Of a stretch of 64,000 bases of DNA, positions 1 through 8,054 are shown one piece after another. This DNA is from Croceibacterium segetis (GTDB lineage Bacteria; Pseudomonadota; Alphaproteobacteria; Sphingomonadales; Sphingomonadaceae), in assembly GCF_011320115.1 (NCBI RefSeq), contig NZ_JAANOZ010000008.1:88555-152554 (forward strand), read 5' to 3'. Below the pieces are notes generated by a model. The model did no database searches. It was not told where the DNA came from and saw only the letters and a program-made list of their open reading frames with translations. The position numbers and the translations under genes were made by a program. The stretch's first letter is position 1. Every line of letters starts with the position of its first letter.

Positions 1-2
1 CG

Positions 3-1118
3 CCGGTCGCCGCGACTACCGACATCTCGGTCGGCGGGGTCGAGGTCAACGTCGTCGGCAAGAGCCCCGAGGACGCGCGCGAGCAGGGCTGGAAGCAGGC
101 CGAGGTGCTGGCGTGGAAGAAGATCGGCGGGCCCGACCTGCCGCAAGGGCAAATCGAATCGATGGTCTCGGCGATCCTCATCCAGAACGAACGCGTCGGC
201 CCGCGCCGCTACGTCGCCACGCTGGGCGTGGTGTTCGACCGCAAGCGCGCCGGGGCGCTGCTCGGGGCGACGGGCGAACAGGCGCATTCCGCGCCGATGC
301 TGACGCTGCCGGTGCTGATTTCCGGCGGCACGCAGACGATGTACGAGGTGCGCAGCCCCTGGCAGCGTGCCTGGGCCGAGTTCCAGGCCGGAGCGAGCCC
401 GATCGACTACGTCCGCCCGGTCGGCGCGGGCGGCGATTCGCTGCTCCTGACTTACGGCCAGGTCGGCCGCCGCAGCCGCGCGTGGTGGAACAACATCCTC
501 GACAGCTACGGCGCGGCCGACATCATCGTGCCGATCGCCCGGCTCGAGCGGCAATGGCCGGGCGGGCCGATCAAGGCGACCTTCACCGCCCGCTACGGTC
601 CCGACAACACCTACCTCGGCGAATTCGGCATGACCGCGCCGAGCGAGGCCGCGGTGCCGAAGATGTTCGAGATGGCGGTCGCCCGCTTCGACCAGATGTT
701 CGCGCAGGCCCTCGCCGACGGCAAGCTGCGCCCCGACCCGACCCTCGGGCGGCAGAACATCCAGGTCAGCCCCGCGGTGCAGGCGCTGCTCGAGGCCTCG
801 CGCGCGGCCGAAGCGGCGGCTGTCGCCGGAGCGGAGCCGATGCCCGGCGCCGCGGCGACGACCGCGCCCGAAGCGCAAGCGGTCAACAGCTTCAGCGTGC
901 AGTTCGCCACGCCCAACGCCGCGTCGGTCGACTCAGGGCTCGCCTATGTCCGCAGCGCGCCCGGCGTGCGCGGGGCGGCGACCAGCAGCATCGCCATCGG
1001 CGGCACCTCGGTGATGCGGGTGAGCTTTGCGGGGGACGTCAACGCGCTCGCCGCGGCGCTGCGCAGCCGCGGCTTCCAGGTCAATAACGTCGCCGGCATC
1101 CTCGTTATTCGGCGCTGA
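3..1118 (+). CDS. DUF2066 domain-containing protein (5' partial)
   Basis: The frame is open from the window edge, so the N-terminus is missing; about 371 residues are visible. The early part has the DUF2066 look (a beta strand, then an Ala/Glu-rich helix reading DAREQGWKQAEVLAWKKI), a family common in Alphaproteobacteria and Gammaproteobacteria with no firmly known function, usually exported. A low-complexity Ala/Pro segment (about residues 260-290) precedes a C-terminal alpha/beta unit of about 80 residues. The next gene, hdaA, begins 10 bases downstream on the same strand, an arrangement I know from sphingomonads. The family call is from memory of conserved patterns and is moderately secure; function is unknown. 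Confidence 0.7.
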   Translation, partial: PVAATTDISVGGVEVNVVGKSPEDAREQGWKQAEVLAWKKIGGPDLPQGQIESMVSAILIQNERVGPRRYVATLGVVFDRKRAGALLGATGEQAHSAPMLTLPVLISGGTQTMYEVRSPWQRAWAEFQAGASPIDYVRPVGAGGDSLLLTYGQVGRRSRAWWNNILDSYGAADIIVPIARLERQWPGGPIKATFTARYGPDNTYLGEFGMTAPSEAAVPKMFEMAVARFDQMFAQALADGKLRPDPTLGRQNIQVSPAVQALLEASRAAEAAAVAGAEPMPGAAATTAPEAQAVNSFSVQFATPNAASVDSGLAYVRSAPGVRGAATSSIAIGGTSVMRVSFAGDVNALAAALRSRGFQVNNVAGILVIRR

Positions 1119-1128
1119 GGCGCCGGCC

Positions 1129-1737
1129 ATGTCGCAGATCGTCCTTCCCCTCTCGCGCGCCGCCGCCGGTCCGGCGCGGATCGTGCTCGGGGCGGCCAAC
1201 GCACCGGTCGCCGAAGCGCTGGCGAACCCCGAGAACTGGCCGTTCCGCACCGCCGTGCTCAGCGGCCCGCCGCGCTCGGGCAAGTCGCTGTTCGCCCGCT
1301 GGTTCGCCGAAAGCGGAAAAGGCGACGCGATCGACGACGCGCGGGTCCTCGACGAAGCCGAGCTGTTCCACCGCTGGAACCGCGCGCAGGAAGAAGGCCG
1401 GCCCCTGCTGATCGTCGGGGGCGAGCTGCCGTGGGAGATCGCCCTGCCCGACCTCAGGAGCCGCCTCGGCGCCGCGCTCCAGCTCGAGATCGGCGCGCCC
1501 GACGACGCGCTCGCGGAGGAATTGATACTCGCCCTGGCGGAGGAGCGCGGCTTGCCGCTCGGCCATGAGGCGGCGGCCTATCTTGTCCCGCGCGCGATGC
1601 GTTCCTACCTGCAGCTCGAGAAGCTGGTCGAGGCGATCGACCGGCTGAGCCTCGAGCGCAAGGTCCCGCCGACACTGGCGATCTGGCGCGCGGCGCTCGA
1701 AGCGGTCCAGGGGCCCGAAGAGCCCCGCCTGCTTTAG
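1129..1737 (+). CDS. hdaA: HdaA-like DnaA regulatory ATPase
   Basis: 202 residues. DnaA-related AAA+ protein without the DnaA DNA-binding domain, the family that works with the sliding clamp to stimulate DnaA-ATP hydrolysis and prevent re-initiation. A Walker A-like loop GPPRSGKS lies at residues 46-53, with a DDARVLDEAELFH segment after it. The Walker B region (PLLIVGGELPW) is degenerate, as is usual in alphaproteobacterial HdaA. The N-terminus begins MSQIVLPL, a plausible place for a clamp-binding peptide. The ATG at 1129 is chosen because it follows the upstream stop closely; the longer open frame would run into the previous gene. Confidence 0.8.
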   Translation: MSQIVLPLSRAAAGPARIVLGAANAPVAEALANPENWPFRTAVLSGPPRSGKSLFARWFAESGKGDAIDDARVLDEAELFHRWNRAQEEGRPLLIVGGELPWEIALPDLRSRLGAALQLEIGAPDDALAEELILALAEERGLPLGHEAAAYLVPRAMRSYLQLEKLVEAIDRLSLERKVPPTLAIWRAALEAVQGPEEPRLL

Positions 1738-1794
1738 CAGGCAAGTTGTCGAGAGCTTGCTTTAAGGCAAGTTTTGCGGGAGAATCTGCGGCCT

Positions 1795-2514
1795 ATGTTC
1801 GACCGGTTGATCGCTTACCTGGATTCGATCCACGCCCGCGACCCCGCCCCGCGCAGCCGCTGGGAAATCCTCATCTATCCCGGCGTCTGGGCACTCGGCC
1901 TCCATCGCGTGGCCCACTGGCTGTTCGAGGCCGAGCTCTATTTCCTCGCCCGCCTGGTCAACCATATCGGCCGCTTCCTGACCGCGATCGACATCCATCC
2001 GGGCGCCAAGATCGGCCGCCACCTGTTCATCGACCACGGCTTCACCGTGATCGGCGAGACCGCCGAGATCGGCGATAACGTGACGATCTACCAGTGCGTC
2101 ACCCTCGGCGGCACCAACCCCACCAACGGCGTGGCCGGCAAGCGCCACCCGACGCTCGAGGACAACGTCATCGTCGGTTCGGGGGCGCAGATCCTCGGGC
2201 CGATCACCGTCGGCGAACGCGCGCGCATCGGCGCCGGCGCGGTGGTCACCGACGACGTGCCGGAAGGGGCGACGATGGTCGGCCTCAAGGCCCGCTCGAC
2301 GCTCGTCCCGGCGGAGACTTACGTCCGCGAGTTCATCCCCTACGGCACTCCGTGCGAGGAACCGTGCGAGCCGACCACCCAGCGGATCGACGAGCTCGAG
2401 GCGCGGCTGGCGCAGATGCACGCCGAGCTCGAGAAGATGCGCCCGGCCGGCGAGGAACGCGAACCGGAGGTGGCGAAATCCCGCCCGCGCAAGCGCACCG
2501 GGAGCCATAGCTGA
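1795..2514 (+). CDS. cysE: Serine O-acetyltransferase (EpsC/CysE short type)
   Basis: 239 residues. Makes O-acetylserine from serine and acetyl-CoA, the committed step of cysteine synthesis, in the cytoplasm. The left-handed beta-helix of hexapeptide repeats is plain between residues about 60 and 175 (HPGAKIGRHLFIDHG, AEIGDNVTIYQCVTLGG, then HPTLEDNVIVGSGAQILG). It is shorter than E. coli CysE and lacks most of its N-terminal helical domain, so it is of the EpsC-like short type. The C-terminus ends in a charged, coiled-coil-like tail (residues about 200-225). ATG 1795 is preferred to the TTG at 1774. The stop overlaps the next start (TGATG), implying translational coupling. Confidence 0.88.
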   Translation: MFDRLIAYLDSIHARDPAPRSRWEILIYPGVWALGLHRVAHWLFEAELYFLARLVNHIGRFLTAIDIHPGAKIGRHLFIDHGFTVIGETAEIGDNVTIYQCVTLGGTNPTNGVAGKRHPTLEDNVIVGSGAQILGPITVGERARIGAGAVVTDDVPEGATMVGLKARSTLVPAETYVREFIPYGTPCEEPCEPTTQRIDELEARLAQMHAELEKMRPAGEEREPEVAKSRPRKRTGSHS

Positions 2515-2870
2515 TGAGCGCGGGGCCGGGCGGCGGCACGATCGTCGCGTTCCCGGCCCGCCAGCCCAACCAGGTCGGCTTCGAGCGCTTCGAGCTGACC
2601 CGCATCCTCGACCTCTACGGCCGCATGGTCGCCGCCGGCGAATGGCGCGACTATGCGATGGACTTCTCGAAGGACTGCGCCGCCTTCGCCGCCTTCCGCC
2701 GCACCGCCGAAGTCCCTCAGATGCGCGTCGAGAAGCGCCCGGCGCTGCGCGGCAAGCAAGGCATGTGGACCCTGTTCGGAGAGCACGGGCAAGTGCTCAA
2801 GCGGGGGCACGAGCTGGCCGGCGTGCTGGCACCGGTGGAGCGCAGGTTGGTGAAGGTGGTGGAGGGGTAG
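2514..2870 (+). CDS. DUF2794 domain-containing protein
   Basis: 118 residues, cytoplasmic, no signal or membrane segment. Matches DUF2794, a small family almost confined to Alphaproteobacteria. The conserved stretch runs FELTRILDLYGRMVAAGEWRD, then FSKDCAAFAAFRR, RVEKRPALRGKQGMW and a C-terminal HELAGVLAPVERRL helix. Function is unknown. Its ATG shares bases with the cysE stop codon, and a terminator-like hairpin follows, so it ends the cysE transcript. Confidence 0.82.
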   Translation: MSAGPGGGTIVAFPARQPNQVGFERFELTRILDLYGRMVAAGEWRDYAMDFSKDCAAFAAFRRTAEVPQMRVEKRPALRGKQGMWTLFGEHGQVLKRGHELAGVLAPVERRLVKVVEG

Positions 2871-2903
2871 GGCGCTCGCCACGAGCGTCGCACACCCCCT
2901 CAA

Positions 2904-2934
2904 CCCTCCCCCTCAAGGAGGAGGGCCTTTCTTT
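2904..2934 (+). terminator. Rho-independent terminator after DUF2794
   Basis: A C-rich arm at 2904-2912 pairs with the G-rich arm at 2917-2925 (GGAGGAGGG), followed by CCTTTCTTT. It lies between two converging genes and fits the end of the cysE transcript. Confidence 0.6.
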
Positions 2935-2965
2935 CACGCTCGAAGAGTTCTGCGATAACAGCAGC

Positions 2966-4021
2966 TCACGCCGCCGCCATCACTCCCGCCACCGGCAGCC
3001 GCGCCTGCCACTCGCTTGGCAGTTGCCGCACCAACCCGCTCCTGATCCGGGTCCAGAAGGCCGACAGGGTCAGCAGCGCCGAGCCGATCACCAGCGCGGT
3101 GAGGGCGACGTTGAGTTCGACCATGCCGAATTCCTGGAACAGCCGGGTCAGCGCGTAGAGCACGTAGGCGAGCGCCGAGACGAGCAGCGCGCGGCGGTCG
3201 ACCGCCAGGGCGACGATCCCGAACAGCACGTAGATCGCCAGCACCAGCAGCGCGCCCGAGGCGCCGATGGTGTCGCCGCTGGAGATGCCGAGCCACTGGA
3301 ACAGCGGGTGGGCGATCATCGGCGCGGCGAGCAGGTGGAGCCAGAAGGCGACGTCGCTGCGGCGCGTCTCGCGGCCGCGGTCGCTCATGTCCCAGCGCAT
3401 CGCGTAGGCGAACACGCCGAGACCGGCGGCGAAGACCAGCGGCAGGATCAGCGCCTTGGCGCTCTCGCCCTTGTCCGGGCCGATCGCCGCGAGAATCAGC
3501 GCAATCGCGGTTGCCGAAACGGCGGCGGCGCCGGCGGCGACGGTGATCGGCACCTTGAAGCGGCGCCAGTGGAACCATGCGGCTACCGCGCCGAGGATGA
3601 ACACGCTCGAGAAGATCAGCACCGCCAAGCGGCCGCCGAGCTGCTCTAGATGCATCGAACGGAGGAGGTCGGCCGGCCCGGCGACCACGCCGCCGACGAA
3701 CGCCAGCAGCAGCACGATCGAAGGCAGCGCCATGCGCCGTGCCCGCGTGAAGTACTCGGCCATGCCCCACGCCGCCGCGGCGACCAGCACGCCGCCCACG
3801 CCCGGCGCGATCGCCCGGCCGATGCCGCCCATCGCCACCAGCAGCAGCACCGCGGCGATGGTCACGAAGATGTCGTTGAAGCTGTTGAGGAGTCGGAAGG
3901 TCTCCTCGTCGGTCGCCGGCGCGACCCGCGCGCCTTCGATGTAAGTGCGCAAGCCCTCGGCCGCCTCGGCGCTGATCGCCCCGGCGGCGACCGCGTCGCG
4001 GACATCCTGTTCGCTGTACAT
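2966..4021 (-). CDS. Multipass membrane protein of unknown function
   Basis: 351 residues. A soluble N-terminal stretch of about 45 residues (MYSEQDVRDAVAAGAIS, helical, repeat-like) is followed by about ten hydrophobic segments, beginning NDIFVTIAAVLLLVAMGGIG. This resembles the general plan of DUF2157/GDYXXLXY-type membrane proteins, with a short cytosolic head and many TM helices, but I see no diagnostic motif and do not assign a function. It converges with DUF2794 and diverges from the small membrane/XRE operon across about 165 bases. Confidence 0.7.
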   Translation of the reverse strand: MYSEQDVRDAVAAGAISAEAAEGLRTYIEGARVAPATDEETFRLLNSFNDIFVTIAAVLLLVAMGGIGRAIAPGVGGVLVAAAAWGMAEYFTRARRMALPSIVLLLAFVGGVVAGPADLLRSMHLEQLGGRLAVLIFSSVFILGAVAAWFHWRRFKVPITVAAGAAAVSATAIALILAAIGPDKGESAKALILPLVFAAGLGVFAYAMRWDMSDRGRETRRSDVAFWLHLLAAPMIAHPLFQWLGISSGDTIGASGALLVLAIYVLFGIVALAVDRRALLVSALAYVLYALTRLFQEFGMVELNVALTALVIGSALLTLSAFWTRIRSGLVRQLPSEWQARLPVAGVMAAA

Positions 4022-4148
4022 AGGTGGATCCTCCCCAAGATCGTTGCCGGGCAGGATAGGCTAGTGTGTTAGCATGTCAATACAGCGGCGGCAATGTCAA
4101 GCGTGCACGCTATATTGTAAATGAAACTTGACTTATCGTCGCGAATCG

Positions 4149-4164
4149 GTAAAGTGACCTTTAC
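4149..4164. promoter_or_regulatory. Palindromic operator candidate upstream of the XRE operon
   Basis: Perfect inverted repeat GTAAAG-TGAC-CTTTAC, ending 24 bases before the ATG at 4188 and just ahead of a strong AAGGAG ribosome site (4173-4178). A second perfect palindrome, AGCGTGCACGCT, lies at 4100-4111. The position suits an autoregulatory site for the XRE repressor encoded at the end of this operon; binding is inferred. Confidence 0.45.
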
Positions 4165-4187
4165 ATAACAACAAGGAGACTTGTCCG

Positions 4188-4361
4188 ATGAACCAGATTA
4201 CCAAGGCGCTCTGCTGGGCCGCTGCCATGCTGCTTCTCGCGCTCGGCGATCGCGCGGGCGTGCTTGAACACGGCACCGTCGTCACGCTGACCACGATCCT
4301 GCCGCTGCTGGCGTGGATGTCGATCAGCGGGCGTACTTGCTGCCTACCGCGGGAGGCCTGA
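4188..4361 (+). CDS. Small membrane protein, 57 residues
   Basis: Short open frame with a very good ribosome site (AAGGAG, spacing 9) and an ATG at 4188. Two hydrophobic stretches are visible, KALCWAAAMLLLALG and TVVTLTTILPLLAWMS, so it probably crosses the membrane twice. It ends ISGRTCCLPREA. The next gene starts two bases after its stop, making it the first gene of a three-gene operon with a membrane protein and an XRE repressor. I do not recognise a family. Confidence 0.62.
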   Translation: MNQITKALCWAAAMLLLALGDRAGVLEHGTVVTLTTILPLLAWMSISGRTCCLPREA

Positions 4362-4363
4362 CG

Positions 4364-4780
4364 ATGGTTCAACGCCCTCCGGCTTATCGCCGTTACAAGC
4401 AGCGCTCGATGCTGGGGGCGGCGACCTATATCGCCACCACCGGCGTCGCGACCTGGTTGATCCCCGACAACGCCCCTCCCAGTGCGGGGCCGATCGCGCT
4501 GTCGATCGTCGCCGGCGCCGGGGTGCTCGTCTGGATCTGGGCGACGGCCCGCTATCTCATCGAGATCGACGACGAGTATGTGCGCATGCTGCAAGTACGC
4601 GGAATGCTCGTCGCGACCGGTATTACCTTTGCCGTCACCAGCATGTGGGGCATGGTCGAACTGTTCACCACCGCGCCGCGCCTGCCGGTGTTCTTCGTCT
4701 TCCCGATCTGGTGCGTGGGCCTGATGATCGGCGGCCTGGTCAACAAGCTGACGACCGGCGACGCGAGCGAGTCCTGCTGA
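4364..4780 (+). CDS. Four-TM membrane protein paired with an XRE regulator
   Basis: 138 residues with about four hydrophobic segments: ATYIATTGVATWLI, IALSIVAGAGVLVWIWA, MLVATGITFAVTSMWGMVE and VFFVFPIWCVGLMIGGLV. ATG 4364 lies two bases after the upstream stop, and the stop overlaps the ATG of the XRE gene. Small membrane proteins co-transcribed with a short YozG/PadR-like or XRE repressor are common, but the signal they respond to is generally unknown. The function stays open. Confidence 0.68.
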   Translation: MVQRPPAYRRYKQRSMLGAATYIATTGVATWLIPDNAPPSAGPIALSIVAGAGVLVWIWATARYLIEIDDEYVRMLQVRGMLVATGITFAVTSMWGMVELFTTAPRLPVFFVFPIWCVGLMIGGLVNKLTTGDASESC

Positions 4781-4971
4781 TGAAGAACCGCCTCAAGGTG
4801 CTCCGCGCCGAGCGCGACTGGAGCCAGCAGGACCTCGCCGATCGGCTCGCCGTCTCGCGCCAGAGCGTCAACGCGATCGAGACCGGCAAGTACGATCCCT
4901 CCCTGCCGCTGGCCTTCCGCATCGCCGACCTGTTCGACCTGGCGATCGAGGCCATCTTCCTGCGCGATTGA
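4780..4971 (+). CDS. XRE-family helix-turn-helix regulator (63 residues)
   Basis: Minimal one-domain repressor. It starts MKNRLKVLRAERDWSQQD, then LADRLAVSRQSVNAIETGKY, a textbook HTH_3 with the recognition helix at VSRQSVNAIE, and ends IADLFDLAIEAIFLRD. This short form is usually co-transcribed with a membrane protein, as here (ATGA overlap at 4778-4782). It is a plausible autorepressor acting on the palindrome at 4149-4164. Confidence 0.88.
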   Translation: MKNRLKVLRAERDWSQQDLADRLAVSRQSVNAIETGKYDPSLPLAFRIADLFDLAIEAIFLRD

Positions 4972-5121
4972 TGGATTTCGGGGCCGGAAATCGCTTTCCT
5001 ACATGGGCCAGGCCTGAAATAGTTGCGAGCGCTCTTTCGAATTGTTGATCGCCAGCTCGTGCGACTGCGCCCGTCGCGGTCGTGGCAACCTGGGCCGGCG
5101 TGGTTTGTTCCGGTTGGATAT

Positions 5122-5223
5122 GTGTCACCCGTCGCCTTGTCGCTTTTTCGTCTTTAAGTGCCTGAAAAATAACAAAATCGAAGGCGACACTTCGGGTGAC
5201 AGGGTCCGTAAGGTGTCACCCTG
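5122..5223 (-). repeat. Dispersed GGGTGACA repeat, copy A
   Basis: 102-base copy of an element also found inverted at 13705-13794. Read on the minus strand, both copies start with a 33-base block (here 5191-5223) differing at one base. That block holds GGGTGACAC and TGTCACCC in inverted orientation around a TTACGGACCC core. A less conserved middle of 40-55 bases follows, then a 15-base identical end, GGCGACGGGTGACAC (5122-5136). It sits between the XRE gene and the 3' end of gph, and codes for nothing visible. Confidence 0.8.
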
Positions 5224-5269
5224 CCCGGGAATGCGTCCCTTCAGGAAAATCGCCGGTCGCCTGAACGAA

Positions 5270-5941
5270 TCAAAGCGCGGCCAGCGCCGCTTCCAGCTCG
5301 TCGAAATGCCCGATCAGCGCGTCGGCCCCAAGCTCTTCGGGCGGCATGTCGTGATAGCCTTCGCGCAACACCACCACCGGCACTTCGGCGGCGCGCGCGG
5401 CCTTCACGTCGAAGCTCGAATCGCCGACCATGGCGAAACGGCTCCCGCCGCACAGCCGCAGCGCTTCGTCGAGCATGTCGCGCTCGGGCTTGGAACGTCC
5501 CGGGCCGAGCGTGTCGCCGCCGAGCACGCAATCGAAGCGGTGGTTCATGCCGAGCTCGTCGAGCAGTTTGCGGGCGAGGTATTCGGGCTTGTTGGTCACC
5601 ACCGCCAGCCGGCAGCCGCGCGCCTCGAGCGCGTCGAGCGCGGCGAGACAGCCGGGGTAAGGCGCGCTGTGCTCGGAAGTGTGCCGCTCGTAATGCGCGA
5701 TGAGGTCGGCGTAGAGATTGCCGAAGGTCGCCTCGTCGACCGGGCCGCCGGTGCGTTCGAGCGCGCGGGTGAGCATCGCCCGGGTGCCGCCGCCGATCAC
5801 CTCGCGGGTCGCCTCCTCGCTCAGCGCGGGGCGAGCGATGGTCGCAAGCGCGTGGTTGACCGCGCGGCACAAGTCCGGAGCGGTGTCGACCAGGGTGCCG
5901 TCGAGGTCGAAGCCGACGGTGTCGAAAGGGAAATTCGCCAT
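5270..5941 (-). CDS. gph: Phosphoglycolate phosphatase (HAD family)
   Basis: 223 residues. Removes phosphate from 2-phosphoglycolate, formed during repair of oxidative DNA ends or by oxygenation. HAD motif I is FDLDGTLVD at residues 11-19, motif II is VVTNKPE, and the motif III/IV region is MVGDSSFDVKAA. A helical cap lies between motifs I and II. ATG 5941 (MANFPFDTVG) puts motif I at the usual distance; an upstream ATG at 5992 would overlap the divergent glmU start region. HAD specificity is hard to fix from sequence, so a related phosphatase is possible. Confidence 0.8.
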   Translation of the reverse strand: MANFPFDTVGFDLDGTLVDTAPDLCRAVNHALATIARPALSEEATREVIGGGTRAMLTRALERTGGPVDEATFGNLYADLIAHYERHTSEHSAPYPGCLAALDALEARGCRLAVVTNKPEYLARKLLDELGMNHRFDCVLGGDTLGPGRSKPERDMLDEALRLCGGSRFAMVGDSSFDVKAARAAEVPVVVLREGYHDMPPEELGADALIGHFDELEAALAAL

Positions 5942-6003
5942 CGCCGCGGCGCCTGCCAGAGCGATGTGGAAACCGCAATCAAATGGTGGCATGCCCCGGC
6001 GCG

Positions 6004-7383
6004 ATGAGTGAGACCCCCAAGAGCCCCCGCCGTCCCCTTGCCGCCGTCGTGCTTGCCGCGGGCAAAGGCACCCGGATGAAGAGCAGCCGGCACAAAGTGC
6101 TCCATCCGATTGCCGGGCGCCCGATGATCGAGCACCTGCTCGCCTCGCTTCGCGAGCTTTCGCCCGAGCGGACGGTGGTGGTCGTCGGCGACGGGCGCGA
6201 TCAGCTCGAGGCGCAGCTCGGCGCCCGCGCGACGCTGGTGGTGCAGGAACCGCAGCTCGGCACCGGGCACGCGGTTCTGCAGACGCAAGCGGCGCTCGAG
6301 GGATTCGAAGGCGACGTGCTGGTGCTCTACGCCGACGTCCCGTTTGTCCGTCCCCAGACGATGCGCGCGATGATCGAGCGGATGCACATCGCGGGTGACA
6401 CCGCCGACATCGTCGTGCTCGCCTTCGAACCGGAAGACACGCTCGAATACGGCCGGGTGATCTCCGACGGCGGGCGGATCAACTGGATGGTCGAGTACAA
6501 GGACGCGAGCGAGAAGGAGCGCGCCTGCCGGCTGTGCAACTCCGGCCTGATGGCGGTGCGCGGCGAGGGCCTGTTCGAGCTGCTCGCCCAGGTCGTCAAC
6601 GACAACGCGCAGGGCGAATACTACCTGCCCGACATCGTCAACGTGGCGATCAAGCGTGGCGGCGCCTGCGCCGTGGTGACCACCCCCGACCCCGACGAAG
6701 TCGCCGGGATCAACTCGCGCGGCGAGCTCGCCGCGGCAGAGGGGCGCTGGCAGCACGCGCGCCGGGCGCAGGCGATGGCCGAGGGAGCGACGCTGGTCGC
6801 GCCCGAGACCGTCCACTTCGCCTGGGACACCGCGCTCGGCCGCGACGTGACCATCGAGCCGAACGTCGTCTTCGGTCCGGGCGTCAACGTCGCCGACGGG
6901 GCGACGATCCATGCCTTCTGCCACATCGAGGGGGCGGAGATCGGCGAGGGCGTCTCGGTCGGCCCGTTCGCGCGGCTGCGGAAGGGCACCATGCTGGCGA
7001 AGGGCGCCAAGGTCGGCAACTTCGTCGAGGTCAAGAACGCGGTCATGGGCGAAGGCGCGAAGGCCAACCACCTGACCTACCTTGGCGATGCCACCGTCGG
7101 CGCCGGGGCCAACATCGGCGCCGGGACGATCACCTGCAACTACGACGGCTACTTCAAGCACCGGACGGTAATCGGCGAGCGCGCCTTTATCGGTTCGAAC
7201 AGCGCGCTGATCGCTCCGGTCAGCATCGGCGCCGATGCGATCGTCGCCGCCGGCAGCGCGGTCAGCCGCGACGTCGCCGCCGGCGAACTGCGCGTGGTCC
7301 GCGCCGAGCAGCTGGTGAAGTCCGGCTGGGCCGACCGCTTCCACGACGCGATGAAGAAGAAGAAGGCCGAGAAGCAAGGATGA
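6004..7383 (+). CDS. glmU: Bifunctional UDP-N-acetylglucosamine pyrophosphorylase / glucosamine-1-phosphate acetyltransferase
   Basis: 459 residues, usual size. Acetylates glucosamine-1-phosphate and then couples it to UTP, giving UDP-GlcNAc for peptidoglycan and lipid A. The uridyltransferase signature LAAGKGTRMKS (residues 17-27) opens the N-terminal domain, with QLGTGHAV later. The left-handed beta-helix begins around residue 260 and holds NFVEVKN, then AGTITCNYDG and FIGSNSALIAPV. The C-terminal tail ends in a Lys-rich helix. ATG 6004 is preferred to 5983 because MSETPKSPRRPLAAVVLAAG is the normal family N-terminus. The stop overlaps the next start (ATGA). Confidence 0.95.
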   Translation: MSETPKSPRRPLAAVVLAAGKGTRMKSSRHKVLHPIAGRPMIEHLLASLRELSPERTVVVVGDGRDQLEAQLGARATLVVQEPQLGTGHAVLQTQAALEGFEGDVLVLYADVPFVRPQTMRAMIERMHIAGDTADIVVLAFEPEDTLEYGRVISDGGRINWMVEYKDASEKERACRLCNSGLMAVRGEGLFELLAQVVNDNAQGEYYLPDIVNVAIKRGGACAVVTTPDPDEVAGINSRGELAAAEGRWQHARRAQAMAEGATLVAPETVHFAWDTALGRDVTIEPNVVFGPGVNVADGATIHAFCHIEGAEIGEGVSVGPFARLRKGTMLAKGAKVGNFVEVKNAVMGEGAKANHLTYLGDATVGAGANIGAGTITCNYDGYFKHRTVIGERAFIGSNSALIAPVSIGADAIVAAGSAVSRDVAAGELRVVRAEQLVKSGWADRFHDAMKKKKAEKQG

Positions 7384-7799
7384 TCCTCAACGAAGAGCAG
7401 CTGGGGGTGATCCTCCAGGCCAGCATCGATCGCGCCAGCGAGCGGCTCGCGCAGTCGGGCGGCTTTCTTCCGTTCGGCGCGCGCGCCCTGCCCAACGGCG
7501 ACGTCGAGTTCCTCGAAGCCGACGAGGCGGGCGGCGATGAGCCGCTCGACGCGCTTTACCGGCGGATCGGCGCGCTGCTCGCCGAGGACGCCAGGCGGCA
7601 CGAGATCCTGGCTTCCACGCTCGTCGCCAACGCCCGCCTTCCGGCGGGCTTCGACAAGGAGTTCGAGACGGCAATCTCGGTGCTCGTCGAAGCGCAGGAT
7701 TTCTGCCGCTCTGTAGTCGTCCCCTACCGCACGGCGCCCGACGGCGTGGTCCTCGGCAAGATGATCCCCGAAGAAGCGGAGCCGGCGGTTTTCGCCTGA
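7380..7799 (+). CDS. Hypothetical protein coupled to glmU
   Basis: 139 residues, acidic, no signal or TM segment. It begins MILNEEQLGVILQASIDRAS and continues with an Ala/Glu-rich helical body containing IGALLAEDARRHEILASTLV. The ATG overlaps the glmU stop (ATGA), so translation is probably coupled, but I recognise no domain. Codon use matches the neighbours, so it looks like an ordinary resident gene. The next genes are the vapBC pair. Confidence 0.65.
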   Translation: MILNEEQLGVILQASIDRASERLAQSGGFLPFGARALPNGDVEFLEADEAGGDEPLDALYRRIGALLAEDARRHEILASTLVANARLPAGFDKEFETAISVLVEAQDFCRSVVVPYRTAPDGVVLGKMIPEEAEPAVFA

Positions 7800-7837
7800 G
7801 CCTGCTCCTTCACGAAACCGACGAAAAGCGGTTGCAT

Positions 7838-7866
7838 TGATATCGTGATATGATATCGAGATATCA
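7838..7866. promoter_or_regulatory. vapBC operator overlapping the antitoxin start codon
   Basis: A 29-base run built from repeated GATATC/GATAT units, flanked at both ends by TGATATC/GATATCA, giving a near-palindrome. Its last base is the A of the vapB ATG (7866), leaving no room for a normal ribosome site. This is the layout expected for autorepression by the VapB ribbon-helix-helix protein; binding is inferred. Confidence 0.7.
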
Positions 7867-8054
7867 TGCCGAGAATCCTCGCCGACCTGCCCGAAGAAGA
7901 CATCCGCTGGCTCGATCGCCTTGCCGCGGAACAGGGTAAGTCGCGCGCTTCGGTGCTGCGCGAGGCGGTGAGCGCATTCCGGGGCGAGGGCCGATCGAGC
8001 TGGATCGATCGCGGCTTCGGCCTGTGGAAGGATCGTTCGGATCTGCCACTGTGA
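7866..8054 (+). CDS. vapB: VapB-like ribbon-helix-helix antitoxin
   Basis: 62 residues. The N-terminal half is a CopG-type ribbon-helix-helix: MPRILADLPEEDIRWLDRLA, then EQGKSRASVLREAVSAFRG. The C-terminal tail (WIDRGFGLWKDRSDLP) is the kind of strand that plugs a PIN toxin. The stop overlaps the GTG start of the toxin. In this family the antitoxin neutralises the RNase and represses the pair by binding the palindrome at 7838-7866. The call rests on fold pattern and gene order. Confidence 0.85.
   Translation: MPRILADLPEEDIRWLDRLAAEQGKSRASVLREAVSAFRGEGRSSWIDRGFGLWKDRSDLPL

Noticed and set aside
2642..3649. 335-codon open frame over the DUF2794 end and the membrane gene
   Set aside because: Shadow frame over two better genes.
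6391..6403. GGGTGACACC inside glmU as a third copy of the dispersed repeat
   Set aside because: It is coding sequence with no flanking similarity to the element.
5821..7377. 518-codon open frame antisense to glmU
   Set aside because: Shadow of glmU; composition typical of antisense GC-rich DNA.
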